64,000 nucleotides of DNA, taken from the NCBI RefSeq assembly GCF_014705705.1, contig NZ_JACXLD010000003.1:124001-188000 (forward strand). The letters run 5' to 3'. Every line of letters starts with the position of its first letter. Position 1 is the stretch's first letter. Under the pieces are notes generated by a model. That model was not told the origin of the DNA, did no database searches, and worked only from the letters and a program-made list of their open reading frames with translations. This document shows, piece by piece, positions 53,500 to 61,057 of this stretch. Position numbers and translations under genes: made by a program. This DNA comes from Spongiibacter pelagi. Its GTDB lineage: Bacteria > Pseudomonadota > Gammaproteobacteria > Pseudomonadales > Spongiibacteraceae.

Positions 53500-54480
53500 A
53501 TGGCCTCGCGCTATAACAAACCGATTCCCTTCGGCTGGTTTGCAGTGGATTACTGCAAAGACCTGCAAGTAGGCGAAGTGAAAGCCCTTAAATATTTTGG
53601 CCGCGATCTCGTGTTGTTTCGCACGGAATCCGGTGAGGCGGTGATGCTGGATGCGTACTGCCCGCATTTGGGGGCGCATCTGGGGCATGGCGGCAAAGTG
53701 GTGGGCGAGAATATTGCCTGCCCGTTCCACGCTTGGGAATTTAATGGCGAGGGCATGTGCAGCAAGGTGCCTTACGCCAAGAATATGCCGCCCAAAGTGC
53801 AAGACAAGCAGGTATTGGGGCGCTACCCGATTGTGGAATCCAATCAGATGATTTGGGCGTGGTATCACCCGCAGGGCGTCGATCCTTTATTTGAGGTGCA
53901 GCCTCTGGCGGAGCTGTCTTCTCCTGAGTGGACAGAAATGGATGTGTACGAGTGGACCTTTAATTCCATTCCGCAGGAAACTGCTGAAAATGCGGCGGAC
54001 TTTGCTCACTTCGTTACCGTGCATTCTTCACCGGAAATGCCGACTGGCGAAATTAGTTGGGATGGCCATAAGCGCTCGATGATTATGGACAGCCTTCAGC
54101 ACCATATTGATGAAGACGGCAATATCGACCTCAGTGGCGAGAATTTCGATATGGGTCGTTTGGAGTCGTGGAATTTTGGGCCGGGTCAGACCTACCAAAA
54201 ATTCACCCGCCTATTCGATATTGTGATGATGGGAACGGTCACTCCGATTGACGACCAAACCTTGCAAATGCGCTTTAACTTCAGCTTGCCCAAGGCACAG
54301 ACGGCAGAACATACCCAATTTGCCTATGCCTTCCGCGATGAGATTGTGCGGCAGGTTCAGCAGGATATTCCGATCTGGGAAAACAAAGTCTATTTGGAAG
54401 ATCCCGCCCTCTGTGACGGCGATGGCCCAATCGCCAAGTACCGGAAATGGTTCAGCCAGTTTTATGCGGATGCGGCGTAG
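53500..54480 (+). CDS. Rieske 2Fe-2S oxygenase, KshA-like
   Basis: 326 residues from ATG 53500 (AAGGAG 10 bases upstream). Rieske cluster ligands Cys54-x-His56 and Cys74-x2-His77 (CPHLGAHLG and CPFHAW). Mononuclear iron centre ENAADFAHFVTVHS with Asp167, His170 and His175. The ENAADFAHF form is close to the 3-ketosteroid 9-alpha-hydroxylase oxygenase and cholesterol-desaturase groups. Reductase partner not present. It sits in an operon with the ADC-like gene 50 bases downstream. Confidence 0.9.
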   Translation: MASRYNKPIPFGWFAVDYCKDLQVGEVKALKYFGRDLVLFRTESGEAVMLDAYCPHLGAHLGHGGKVVGENIACPFHAWEFNGEGMCSKVPYAKNMPPKVQDKQVLGRYPIVESNQMIWAWYHPQGVDPLFEVQPLAELSSPEWTEMDVYEWTFNSIPQETAENAADFAHFVTVHSSPEMPTGEISWDGHKRSMIMDSLQHHIDEDGNIDLSGENFDMGRLESWNFGPGQTYQKFTRLFDIVMMGTVTPIDDQTLQMRFNFSLPKAQTAEHTQFAYAFRDEIVRQVQQDIPIWENKVYLEDPALCDGDGPIAKYRKWFSQFYADAA

Positions 54481-54530
54481 GCTGTTCTGCACAATAGTAA
54501 AAAAACAATAACAACGATGAGGAAAACATC

Positions 54531-55301
54531 ATGAGCACAGCACAACCTCCTATGGGAATTCCCGGCGATATTCTGAATTGGCCGATGCTGAAAATTCGCT
54601 ATCTCACCGATGAAGACAGCATTGCCAAGTTGTTGCCGCCCGGTATCCAGCCCGGCAAAGAACCCGGCGTAACCATCACAATTTACAATTTTCCGGTTTT
54701 GAATGAGCCGGAATATGGCTGTGTGGTGAATGTCGATGCGACCTATAACGACATTCCCGGCGAGTACACTTTGGGTATTGCCATTGACCAAGAAGCGGCG
54801 ATTTACGGCAGTCATGAGCGCTGGGGACAGCCGAAATATTTCGGTGAAACCCGTTACTTCCGCTTGATGGATCAAATCACTGCCTCGGTAACGCATCGCG
54901 GTTATACCTTCCTTGAATTTACCGGCAAGGTCAGTGGCGCGGGTGAGATTCCGCCAGAATTTGAAACCAATGAATGGTGGATTAAACATTTGCGCGGCGT
55001 GGATATGATGAACCCGAGTTGGGATTTTCCACCCCATGTGGTTCGCGTTTACAGCAAATATGGCACCGCTTGTGTGGAGAAGTTGGAGGGCACACTAAAG
55101 CTCAACGACAGCCCTTGGGACCCAGTGTCGCGTTTGCTGCCAATGCGTTCAGAGGCCAGCGCGCATTTGTGGACGCCGATCTTTTTGGATCGACAAATCA
55201 CCCTTGAAGGTAAGCTCGATGAACAGGCGTTTTGGCCCTATGCCGATACCATTGGTGGTTCGCGTTGGCCCGGTGAAAACGGCGGTCCGAAAAAGGATTA
55301 A
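54531..55301 (+). CDS. Acetoacetate decarboxylase-family protein
   Basis: 256 residues of the ADC superfamily. The Schiff-base Lys is recognisable as Lys102 in HERWGQPKYFGE, but the next residue, Lys in true ADC (where it lowers the pKa), is Tyr103. Members lacking that pair have been shown to be aldolase-dehydratases rather than decarboxylases. It may cleave or dehydrate a keto intermediate of the pathway. Co-transcribed with the Rieske gene; ends 19 bases before a convergent TetR gene. Confidence 0.8.
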   Translation: MSTAQPPMGIPGDILNWPMLKIRYLTDEDSIAKLLPPGIQPGKEPGVTITIYNFPVLNEPEYGCVVNVDATYNDIPGEYTLGIAIDQEAAIYGSHERWGQPKYFGETRYFRLMDQITASVTHRGYTFLEFTGKVSGAGEIPPEFETNEWWIKHLRGVDMMNPSWDFPPHVVRVYSKYGTACVEKLEGTLKLNDSPWDPVSRLLPMRSEASAHLWTPIFLDRQITLEGKLDEQAFWPYADTIGGSRWPGENGGPKKD

Positions 55302-55320
55302 TGTCGGTAAAAGCGAGCGC

Positions 55321-55953
55321 CTAGGCGTATTTAGCAAGCGTACTGAGAATGACATTGGCCGCGGTATCCTCGACCATTTGTTCCGGAAATTCGTACTGGG
55401 TCATTACCCAAGTATTGCCCACGTAAATCATGGTGCCCAGCAGTGACTCGCCGAGCAAAATGCGCTCGGGGAGCTCTGCATTAAGACCTGCAACGAGCGG
55501 TTCGTAGGCCTTCAGCATCAACTCCGAAAACACGATAGTGGTGGCCAGATAGTGGTCGGTCACCGCATCGCTTACCCCCAGAATTTCCATCATCAAAATG
55601 CGGGCCTTGCGCGGGTCGCGCATAAAGTCCAAATAGGCCTTAATACCTGCCCGAACCAATTGCTCTAAATTCTGATTATGTTGCGAGTAAGCCTCAGCCA
55701 TAGAGGCCAGCAGCTCATCCTGAAGCGACTGGTGCAGGGCAACCAGCACATCCTCGCCATTGGCGAAAGATTCGTAGAAATAGCGATCAGTAAGACCGGC
55801 CTGCTTGCAGATGGAGCGCACAGTCAGCGCTCGATAACCCTGATTTCCCACAATTTCAAAGGCCGCGTCCAGCAGACTTTGGCGGCGTTCTGCCACCCGC
55901 TCTTCCAGTGGTGTGCCGCCGTAGATGCGCTTGGATTTTGCTGCTTTAGCCAT
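55321..55953 (-). CDS. TetR-family transcriptional regulator (second)
   Basis: 210 residues from ATG 55953 (MAKAAKSKRIYGG); the longer frame reads through the promoter and is not used. HTH: RALTVRSICKQAGLTDRYFYESFANGEDVL (about 40-68), helical C-terminal domain. Divergent from the monooxygenase gene, so it most likely controls that gene and itself through the dyad at 55989-56033. Confidence 0.88.
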   Translation of the reverse strand: MAKAAKSKRIYGGTPLEERVAERRQSLLDAAFEIVGNQGYRALTVRSICKQAGLTDRYFYESFANGEDVLVALHQSLQDELLASMAEAYSQHNQNLEQLVRAGIKAYLDFMRDPRKARILMMEILGVSDAVTDHYLATTIVFSELMLKAYEPLVAGLNAELPERILLGESLLGTMIYVGNTWVMTQYEFPEQMVEDTAANVILSTLAKYA

Positions 55954-55988
55954 AAAAGAAAGAGAATATTTTTTCGACAAAGAGTATT

Positions 55989-56033
55989 TGACTACATCTG
56001 TCCTCATATGTAAACTGACATCGTCTGTAGTCA
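55989..56033. promoter_or_regulatory. Dyad in the TetR2/monooxygenase divergent promoter
   Basis: TGACTACA (55989-55996) and TGTAGTCA (56026-56033) are exact inverted copies 29 bases apart, with related GACAtcgtC and ATCTGTC inside. Spacing and position suggest paired binding by the adjacent TetR. It is a different sequence from the shared operator of the other promoters. Confidence 0.55.
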
Positions 56034-56102
56034 GAATGACCTTGGGTTCTATTCCATTCACTAACTTGGATACGGCCCGCCATAACAATGAGGAACAGAT
56101 CG

Positions 56103-57614
56103 ATGCAATCCACAGCACAAACCACCCAAGGCAACCATTTTGATGTGATTCTGGTCGGTGCCGGCCTGTCCGGTATTGATGCCGGCTACCGTTTGCAAAC
56201 CGAATGTCCGGATCGAAGCTATACGATTCTTGAAGGGCGCGAGGCCATGGGCGGGACCTGGGACTTGTTCCGCTACCCCGGTATTCGTTCTGATTCCGAT
56301 ATGAGCACGCTGGGCTTTCCCTTTGAGCCTTGGGATAGTGATGTCACCATTGCTGATGGTGGCGATATTCTCGATTACATTGTGCGCACGGCAAAGAAAT
56401 ACGGCATCGACAAAAACATTCGCTACCGTCATCGCATGCTCTCGGCAAACTGGGAGTCGGCCAATAGTCGCTGGGTGCTAACTGTGAGCACGCCAGAGGG
56501 CGAGCAAACCTTTACCTGTAATTTTTTGTATAGCTGCTCCGGTTACTACAACTATGCCCAGGGCTATACGCCTGATTTTCCCGGTATTGAAACCTTTAAA
56601 GGCGAGTTGGTGCATCCGCAATTTTGGGATCAGCAATCCGGTGTGGCGGGCAAGAAAATCACCGTAATCGGCAGCGGCGCAACCGCGATTACCTTGGTGC
56701 CGAATCTGGTGAAAGAGGCGGCCCATGTCACCATGTTGCAGCGCACCCCAACCTACGTGATCAATATGCCCAAGCGCGACAAAATCGCCACCGCGCTGCG
56801 CAAAATAATGCCCAATCGTATGGCCGGTTTTATGACCCGCTGGAAAAACCTGTTTGTAACGACGTGGTTTTACAACTTTGCCCGCCGCCGTCCCGATGCT
56901 ACCCGCAACACCATTTTGCATTTGGCCCAAAAGCAGCTCGGCCCCGATGTAGACGCGCGCAAACATTTTCAGCCCGGCTATAACCCTTGGGATCAGCGTC
57001 TTTGTGTGGCGACCGGTGGTGATTTGTTTAAAGTGTTACGCGAGAAAAAAGCCAGCATCGTCACCGACCGCATTGCCCGCTTTGTTGAAAATGGTATCGA
57101 AACCGAATCCGGCCAATTGATTGAATCCGATATGGTGATTACTGCCACCGGCTTGGAAGTGCAGATGTTCGGCGGAGCCCAAATTTCTAATGACGGTCAG
57201 CCGGTCAATGTTGCTGAGCGCATGATTTACAAAGGCATGATGATTGACGGTCTGCCCAATTTTGCCTTTGCCTTTGGCTACACCAACGCCTCGTGGACGC
57301 TAAAGTGTGACCTCACAGCAAACTATATCTGCCGCATTTTGAATCGCATGAAAAAGCAAAATTATGCGGTGTGCAAAGTGCAGAGCGATACCTCGGTAGA
57401 GCCCGAAAAAATGCTGGATCTGGATTCGGGCTACATCAACCGCGCCCAACATGTCATGCCAAAACAGGGATCAAAAAAGCCTTGGCGCGTTCACCAAAAC
57501 TACTTCAAAGATATGTTTGCCACCCGCTTTGCGCGGATTAATGACGGCGTGCTGAGCTTTGAGAAAGGCAGCGACTCATCCGCCCCAGCGTTTAAAGCCG
57601 CAACAGCCGAGTAG
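56103..57614 (+). CDS. Type I Baeyer-Villiger monooxygenase (FAD)
   Basis: 503 residues from ATG 56103 (GAGG upstream). FAD loop GAGLSGIDAG; type I BVMO fingerprints GGTWDLFRYPGIRSD (residues 50-64) and FKGELVHPQFWD (165-176); NADPH loop ITVIGSGATA. It inserts oxygen next to a ketone to give an ester or lactone, the classic ring-opening step for cyclic ketones. Fits downstream of P450 and SDR. Ends at a strong terminator. Confidence 0.88.
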   Translation: MQSTAQTTQGNHFDVILVGAGLSGIDAGYRLQTECPDRSYTILEGREAMGGTWDLFRYPGIRSDSDMSTLGFPFEPWDSDVTIADGGDILDYIVRTAKKYGIDKNIRYRHRMLSANWESANSRWVLTVSTPEGEQTFTCNFLYSCSGYYNYAQGYTPDFPGIETFKGELVHPQFWDQQSGVAGKKITVIGSGATAITLVPNLVKEAAHVTMLQRTPTYVINMPKRDKIATALRKIMPNRMAGFMTRWKNLFVTTWFYNFARRRPDATRNTILHLAQKQLGPDVDARKHFQPGYNPWDQRLCVATGGDLFKVLREKKASIVTDRIARFVENGIETESGQLIESDMVITATGLEVQMFGGAQISNDGQPVNVAERMIYKGMMIDGLPNFAFAFGYTNASWTLKCDLTANYICRILNRMKKQNYAVCKVQSDTSVEPEKMLDLDSGYINRAQHVMPKQGSKKPWRVHQNYFKDMFATRFARINDGVLSFEKGSDSSAPAFKAATAE

Positions 57615-57621
57615 TATTTTT

Positions 57622-57653
57622 AAGGAAGCACTGATCAATCAGTGCTTCCTTTT
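57622..57653. terminator. Rho-independent terminator after the BVMO gene
   Basis: A 14-base perfect stem AAGGAAGCACTGAT / ATCAGTGCTTCCTT with a short loop, then T4. The minus-strand side also has a T-rich run, so it may stop the parE transcript as well. Confidence 0.85.
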
Positions 57654-57679
57654 CCCGGCTATTCTCATTTAGAGATTGG

Positions 57680-57976
57680 TCATAAGTGGTTTTGTGGTAA
57701 CTGTGACTGACTGAGTACAGCTACAACCAAAATGAAGCCATCCTCTTTTGTAAAGTAAACGGTATGTTTACCAACAGGAAAGTAAAACCCTTTTGGGTAT
57801 ATGTCATCGCAACTTCGACCAACTTCTGGATGGTCAGCAAGCATTTGAAATCCAGTCTGTAATGTATCTTTGTAGTTTTGCCACTGCGTCTCTGAAAAAT
57901 TATTAACAGTGTGGTTTTTTATCTTTAATAAATGAGCCTGAGCTAATTTGCTTAGTTTATATTTGCTCTTTTGCAT
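57680..57976 (-). CDS. parE: ParE/RelE-type toxin
   Basis: 98 residues. Pattern YKLSKLAQAHLLKIKNHTVNNFSETQWQNYKDTLQTGFQMLADHPEVGR and YFPVGKHTVYFTKEDGFILVVAVL is the ParE toxin fold; ParE proteins poison gyrase. Follows its antitoxin gene by 6 bases on the minus strand. Confidence 0.85.
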   Translation of the reverse strand: MQKSKYKLSKLAQAHLLKIKNHTVNNFSETQWQNYKDTLQTGFQMLADHPEVGRSCDDIYPKGFYFPVGKHTVYFTKEDGFILVVAVLSQSQLPQNHL

Positions 57977-57982
57977 AGCAGC

Positions 57983-58225
57983 CTACAAAGCGCTCAAGAA
58001 GTCTTCACCCTCAGCCACATTGCCTTGCGCTAGGTCTTTTTTCGCGGACTCAAAGCAATGTTTTAGGTAATCGGCTTTCATGGCTTCTAGCTCTTCATAA
58101 TCTTTTATCGACATCACAACTACGGCGTCTTTGCTGTTTTTACTAATTTTTATTGGCTCACGTTGTGCGCTCAGAAGAAGCTCACCAAAATTACGTTTCG
58201 CCTCATTTGCAGTTAATGTGTGCAT
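57983..58225 (-). CDS. Phd/YefM-type antitoxin
   Basis: 80 residues from ATG 58225, with GGAG 7 bases upstream. MHTLTANEAKRNFGELLLSAQREPIKISKNSKDAVVVMSIKDYEELEAM is the Phd/YefM DNA-binding domain; the acidic C-terminus should bind the toxin. It precedes the toxin gene, the usual order for autorepressed pairs. Confidence 0.88.
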   Translation of the reverse strand: MHTLTANEAKRNFGELLLSAQREPIKISKNSKDAVVVMSIKDYEELEAMKADYLKHCFESAKKDLAQGNVAEGEDFLSAL

Positions 58226-58390
58226 GATCAATCTCCAAATCTGGAATTACAGTAAGATTATAGTTTGTCGTGCGAAACAATCAATACGATTAAATCGTGC
58301 GATTTTTTGCAGAGAGAAACTAGGACGCAGTTCAAGAGGGATTCAGCGCGTGTGGCATTTTTGGCAAACCTTGGTTTTGGTGTTGAGCTG

Positions 58391-58468
58391 CTATGCAGCG
58401 GCTTGTTCTAAATTCACTTCTTGGATTTCGGCTTTGGCGGCAGCAACAAGGTCGTGAGCACTTTTCAT
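58391..58468 (-). pseudogene. N-terminal remnant of a rhodanese-like gene
   Basis: 25 codons, MKSAHDLVAAAKAEIQEVNLEQAAA then TAG. This matches the start of rhodanese-domain proteins that continue into the LLDVRE catalytic region, but the frame stops before it. The sequence beyond the stop is not rhodanese-like. The rest of the 388-base gap 58226-58613 shows no gene. Confidence 0.45.
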
Positions 58469-58613
58469 TTTGTCTCACGCAGAATTGAATGTCAGATGTT
58501 TGGAATTATGGGCAGATAATTTTTGGGCCTTTCTTTACATGGGCTTAGGGTGAGCCTTAGTCTTTACGCTAATAGGCTAGACTGGCCGAAAAAAGTGAAA
58601 AGGGAGAGAAACC

Positions 58614-59456
58614 GTGACTGAGCAGCAACCCTATACTCCGCCCAAAGTTTGGACATGGGATAACCCCAATGGGGGCAAGTTTTCTTCTATTAACCGTCCG
58701 GTTTCCGGGGCCACTCACGAACAGGCATTGCCGTCGGGTAAGCACCCTTTCCAGCTCTATTCTTTGGCGACGCCTAATGGAGTTAAAGTCACGATTATGC
58801 TGGAAGAGCTGGTCGAGCTGGGAATTGCTGAGGCGGAGTACGATGCTTATCCCATCGATATTGAATCGGGCCATCAGTTTGGCAGTGGCTTTGTCGCGCT
58901 CAATCCCAATTCAAAAATTCCCGCCTTGTTAGATCGCTCGGTTTCGCCGGAGCAACGCATTTTTGAGTCTGGCGCAATTCTGCTGTATCTCGCGGAAAAA
59001 TTCGGCAAGTTCTATCCCAGCAGTTTGCCGGAGCGTTCGGCGTGTCAGTCGTGGTTAATGTGGCAGATGGGCAGTGCGCCCTTTCTCGGCGGCGGCTTTG
59101 GGCACTTCTATGCCTATGCGCCGGAGAAATTTGAATACCCCATTAACCGCTACACCATGGAGGTGAAGCGCCAATTGGATGTCTTGGATCAGCATTTGGC
59201 GAGTCACCGTTTTCTTTGTGGTGATGAATACACCATTGCCGATATGGCGACTTACCCTTGGTATGGGGTGCTGGTGTTAGGCCGGCTTTATGAAGCGGCG
59301 GAATTTCTCGATGTACAGAGCTATACCAATGTATTGCGTTGGGCGCAGGAGATTGATGCGCGCCCGGCAGTAAAACGGGGCCGGCGGGTAAATAGAGTAT
59401 GGGGTGCGCCGGAGGGACAGTTGGCGGAGCGCCATTCAATGGACGACTTTGTATAA
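58614..59456 (+). CDS. yghU: YghU-type glutathione transferase/disulfide reductase
   Basis: 280 residues, strongly similar in pattern to E. coli YghU: KVWTWDNPNGGKFSSINRPVSGATHEQALP, LYSLATPNGVKVTIMLEEL, GFVALNPNSKIPALLDRS, APFLGGGFGHFYAYAPEK. Nu-class GSH enzymes reduce organic hydroperoxides and disulfides with two bound GSH. GTG start behind GGGAGAG. Could protect against peroxides from the oxygenases nearby. Confidence 0.9.
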   Translation: MTEQQPYTPPKVWTWDNPNGGKFSSINRPVSGATHEQALPSGKHPFQLYSLATPNGVKVTIMLEELVELGIAEAEYDAYPIDIESGHQFGSGFVALNPNSKIPALLDRSVSPEQRIFESGAILLYLAEKFGKFYPSSLPERSACQSWLMWQMGSAPFLGGGFGHFYAYAPEKFEYPINRYTMEVKRQLDVLDQHLASHRFLCGDEYTIADMATYPWYGVLVLGRLYEAAEFLDVQSYTNVLRWAQEIDARPAVKRGRRVNRVWGAPEGQLAERHSMDDFV

Positions 59457-59560
59457 GCGAAATCTATTCTGGATATTTGCGGCTGATCGCGGATATTTCA
59501 TTTTTTTGAAACCTTAGTGCGCTAAATTAGATCGTTATTTATCTGCATTAAGGACTTCCC

Positions 59561-61033
59561 ATGAACCCCATTCTGAAAGACGTGGAGCGTAAAGGCTGGT
59601 CACGTCGGGTTTTTCTTCGCAATCTGTTTTTCGCTGGCGGCAGTGTGGCCACAGCAAATTGGCTAACCGCTTGCGGCGGTAGCAGCAGTAGCAGTAGTGG
59701 ATCTGGCGGTTCTAATGCGGTTTTTCGCAGTAAATTTAATACCATTGGCCCACTGTTAGAGCCCAATGAAGACGGCATTCGCTTGCCCGCCGGTTTTACC
59801 TCGCGCATGGTTGCGCTTTTCGGTGAGCCAACACTGCCCTCGGTTGATCCCTTGTTTTTCTGGCACTCCGATCCCGATGGAGGTGGTACTTTCCGCACCG
59901 AGGACGGCGGCTGGATTTATGTGAGTAATTCAGAGGCCCGCGATCTAACCACAATTCGCGACCAAGACCCCACGGGTATTTTCCGTCAGGGTTTGGATCG
60001 GGATACCGCGCAGTATTTGCCGCCGTTTTTTGGTGGTGGTGTGAGCGCGTTACGTTTTGATGCCGAGGGTAATTTGATTGATGCCTATGCTTGCCAGCGT
60101 GGCACCACCACAAATTGTTCAGGCGGTGAAACTCCTTGGGGCACCTGGATTAATGGTGAAGAAATTTACGACGGCAAAATGTTTGAGTGCAGCCCGCTGC
60201 GCGATGGTGGTGAGGCGGTAGAGCTGCCGTGCTTTGGTCGTAAAGCCCATGAGATGGTGGCGATTGATGTTGATCATCGCGCTATTTACCACACCGAAGA
60301 TATAGATTCCGATACCGACCGTTTCTATCGCACCGTTTGGGAATTGAGCGATTGGCCGGTGGCCGATCAGCGCCCCAATATGGATGCCGGTAAATTGCAG
60401 GTGTTGTATGTTCCTGCTGGTATTGATGCTGCGCGCGAAGGTCCAACCCCCTTCGAGTGGAGTGATGCGATTGATGATGGCACGCCGCAGCCAGACACGG
60501 TGGATAGGGTCGATGCCACCATTTTTGGCGGTAATGAGGGCGTGTGGTATCTCAACGGTATCGTCTTCTTCTCTACCAAAAGTGATGACAATATCTGGGC
60601 GATGGATATTGATGGCGGCACCATTGAAAGCATTTACAACCCTGAAAATGGCGTGCCCGGTTCGCCCTTCGATCTTGATGAAGAGCCGCTAACCGGCGTT
60701 GATAATATTGCCATGACCCTAGATGGTGAAATGCTGGTGGTGGAAGACGGCGGCTTTATGCGCTGCATGGTATTGCTGCCAGATCGCCGCACCATTCCAT
60801 TACTGCAATTGCCGGGCAGCGCTTCATTAACCGAAGTAACCGGTGTGGCGATTGGCCCAACTGGCAATAAAATTTATGTGTCTGGTCAGCGCAGTCGTCC
60901 GCTGGGAATTTTCCCGCCTGAGCTGGAACCGGGTTCATTGATCCCTACCCGTGTTGCCGGTGTGACCTATGAAATCACTATGCCGTTTTCGGTGCGGGTG
61001 AATCCGCCCTTGGCCAAGCCCCTGTCGAGTTAA
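59561..61033 (+). CDS. PhoX-like (DUF839) exported protein
   Basis: 490 residues. N-terminus WSRRVFLRNLFFAGGSVATANWLTACGG has a twin-arginine motif (SRRVFL) and a lipobox-like LTAC, so a Tat-exported, perhaps lipid-anchored protein. A Ser/Gly linker follows, then the DUF839 beta-propeller of the PhoX group (ETPWGTWINGEEIYDG, KAHEMVAIDVDHRAIYHTEDIDSDTDRFYR). PhoX enzymes are Ca/Fe phosphatases, but many DUF839 proteins are untested. Role in the catabolic cluster unknown. Confidence 0.8.
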   Translation: MNPILKDVERKGWSRRVFLRNLFFAGGSVATANWLTACGGSSSSSSGSGGSNAVFRSKFNTIGPLLEPNEDGIRLPAGFTSRMVALFGEPTLPSVDPLFFWHSDPDGGGTFRTEDGGWIYVSNSEARDLTTIRDQDPTGIFRQGLDRDTAQYLPPFFGGGVSALRFDAEGNLIDAYACQRGTTTNCSGGETPWGTWINGEEIYDGKMFECSPLRDGGEAVELPCFGRKAHEMVAIDVDHRAIYHTEDIDSDTDRFYRTVWELSDWPVADQRPNMDAGKLQVLYVPAGIDAAREGPTPFEWSDAIDDGTPQPDTVDRVDATIFGGNEGVWYLNGIVFFSTKSDDNIWAMDIDGGTIESIYNPENGVPGSPFDLDEEPLTGVDNIAMTLDGEMLVVEDGGFMRCMVLLPDRRTIPLLQLPGSASLTEVTGVAIGPTGNKIYVSGQRSRPLGIFPPELEPGSLIPTRVAGVTYEITMPFSVRVNPPLAKPLSS

Positions 61034-61057
61034 GTCTTGCTCTTGCTTGCGCCGGGC

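Noticed and set aside
54462-55037. 191-codon open frame antisense to the ADC-like gene
   Set aside because: Shadow of a gene with a recognised family, with no start context.
58340-58390. CxxCH-like motif (VCQKCHTR) after the rhodanese remnant stop on the minus strand
   Set aside because: Only 15 codons between stops, with no signal peptide or surrounding cytochrome features; likely chance.
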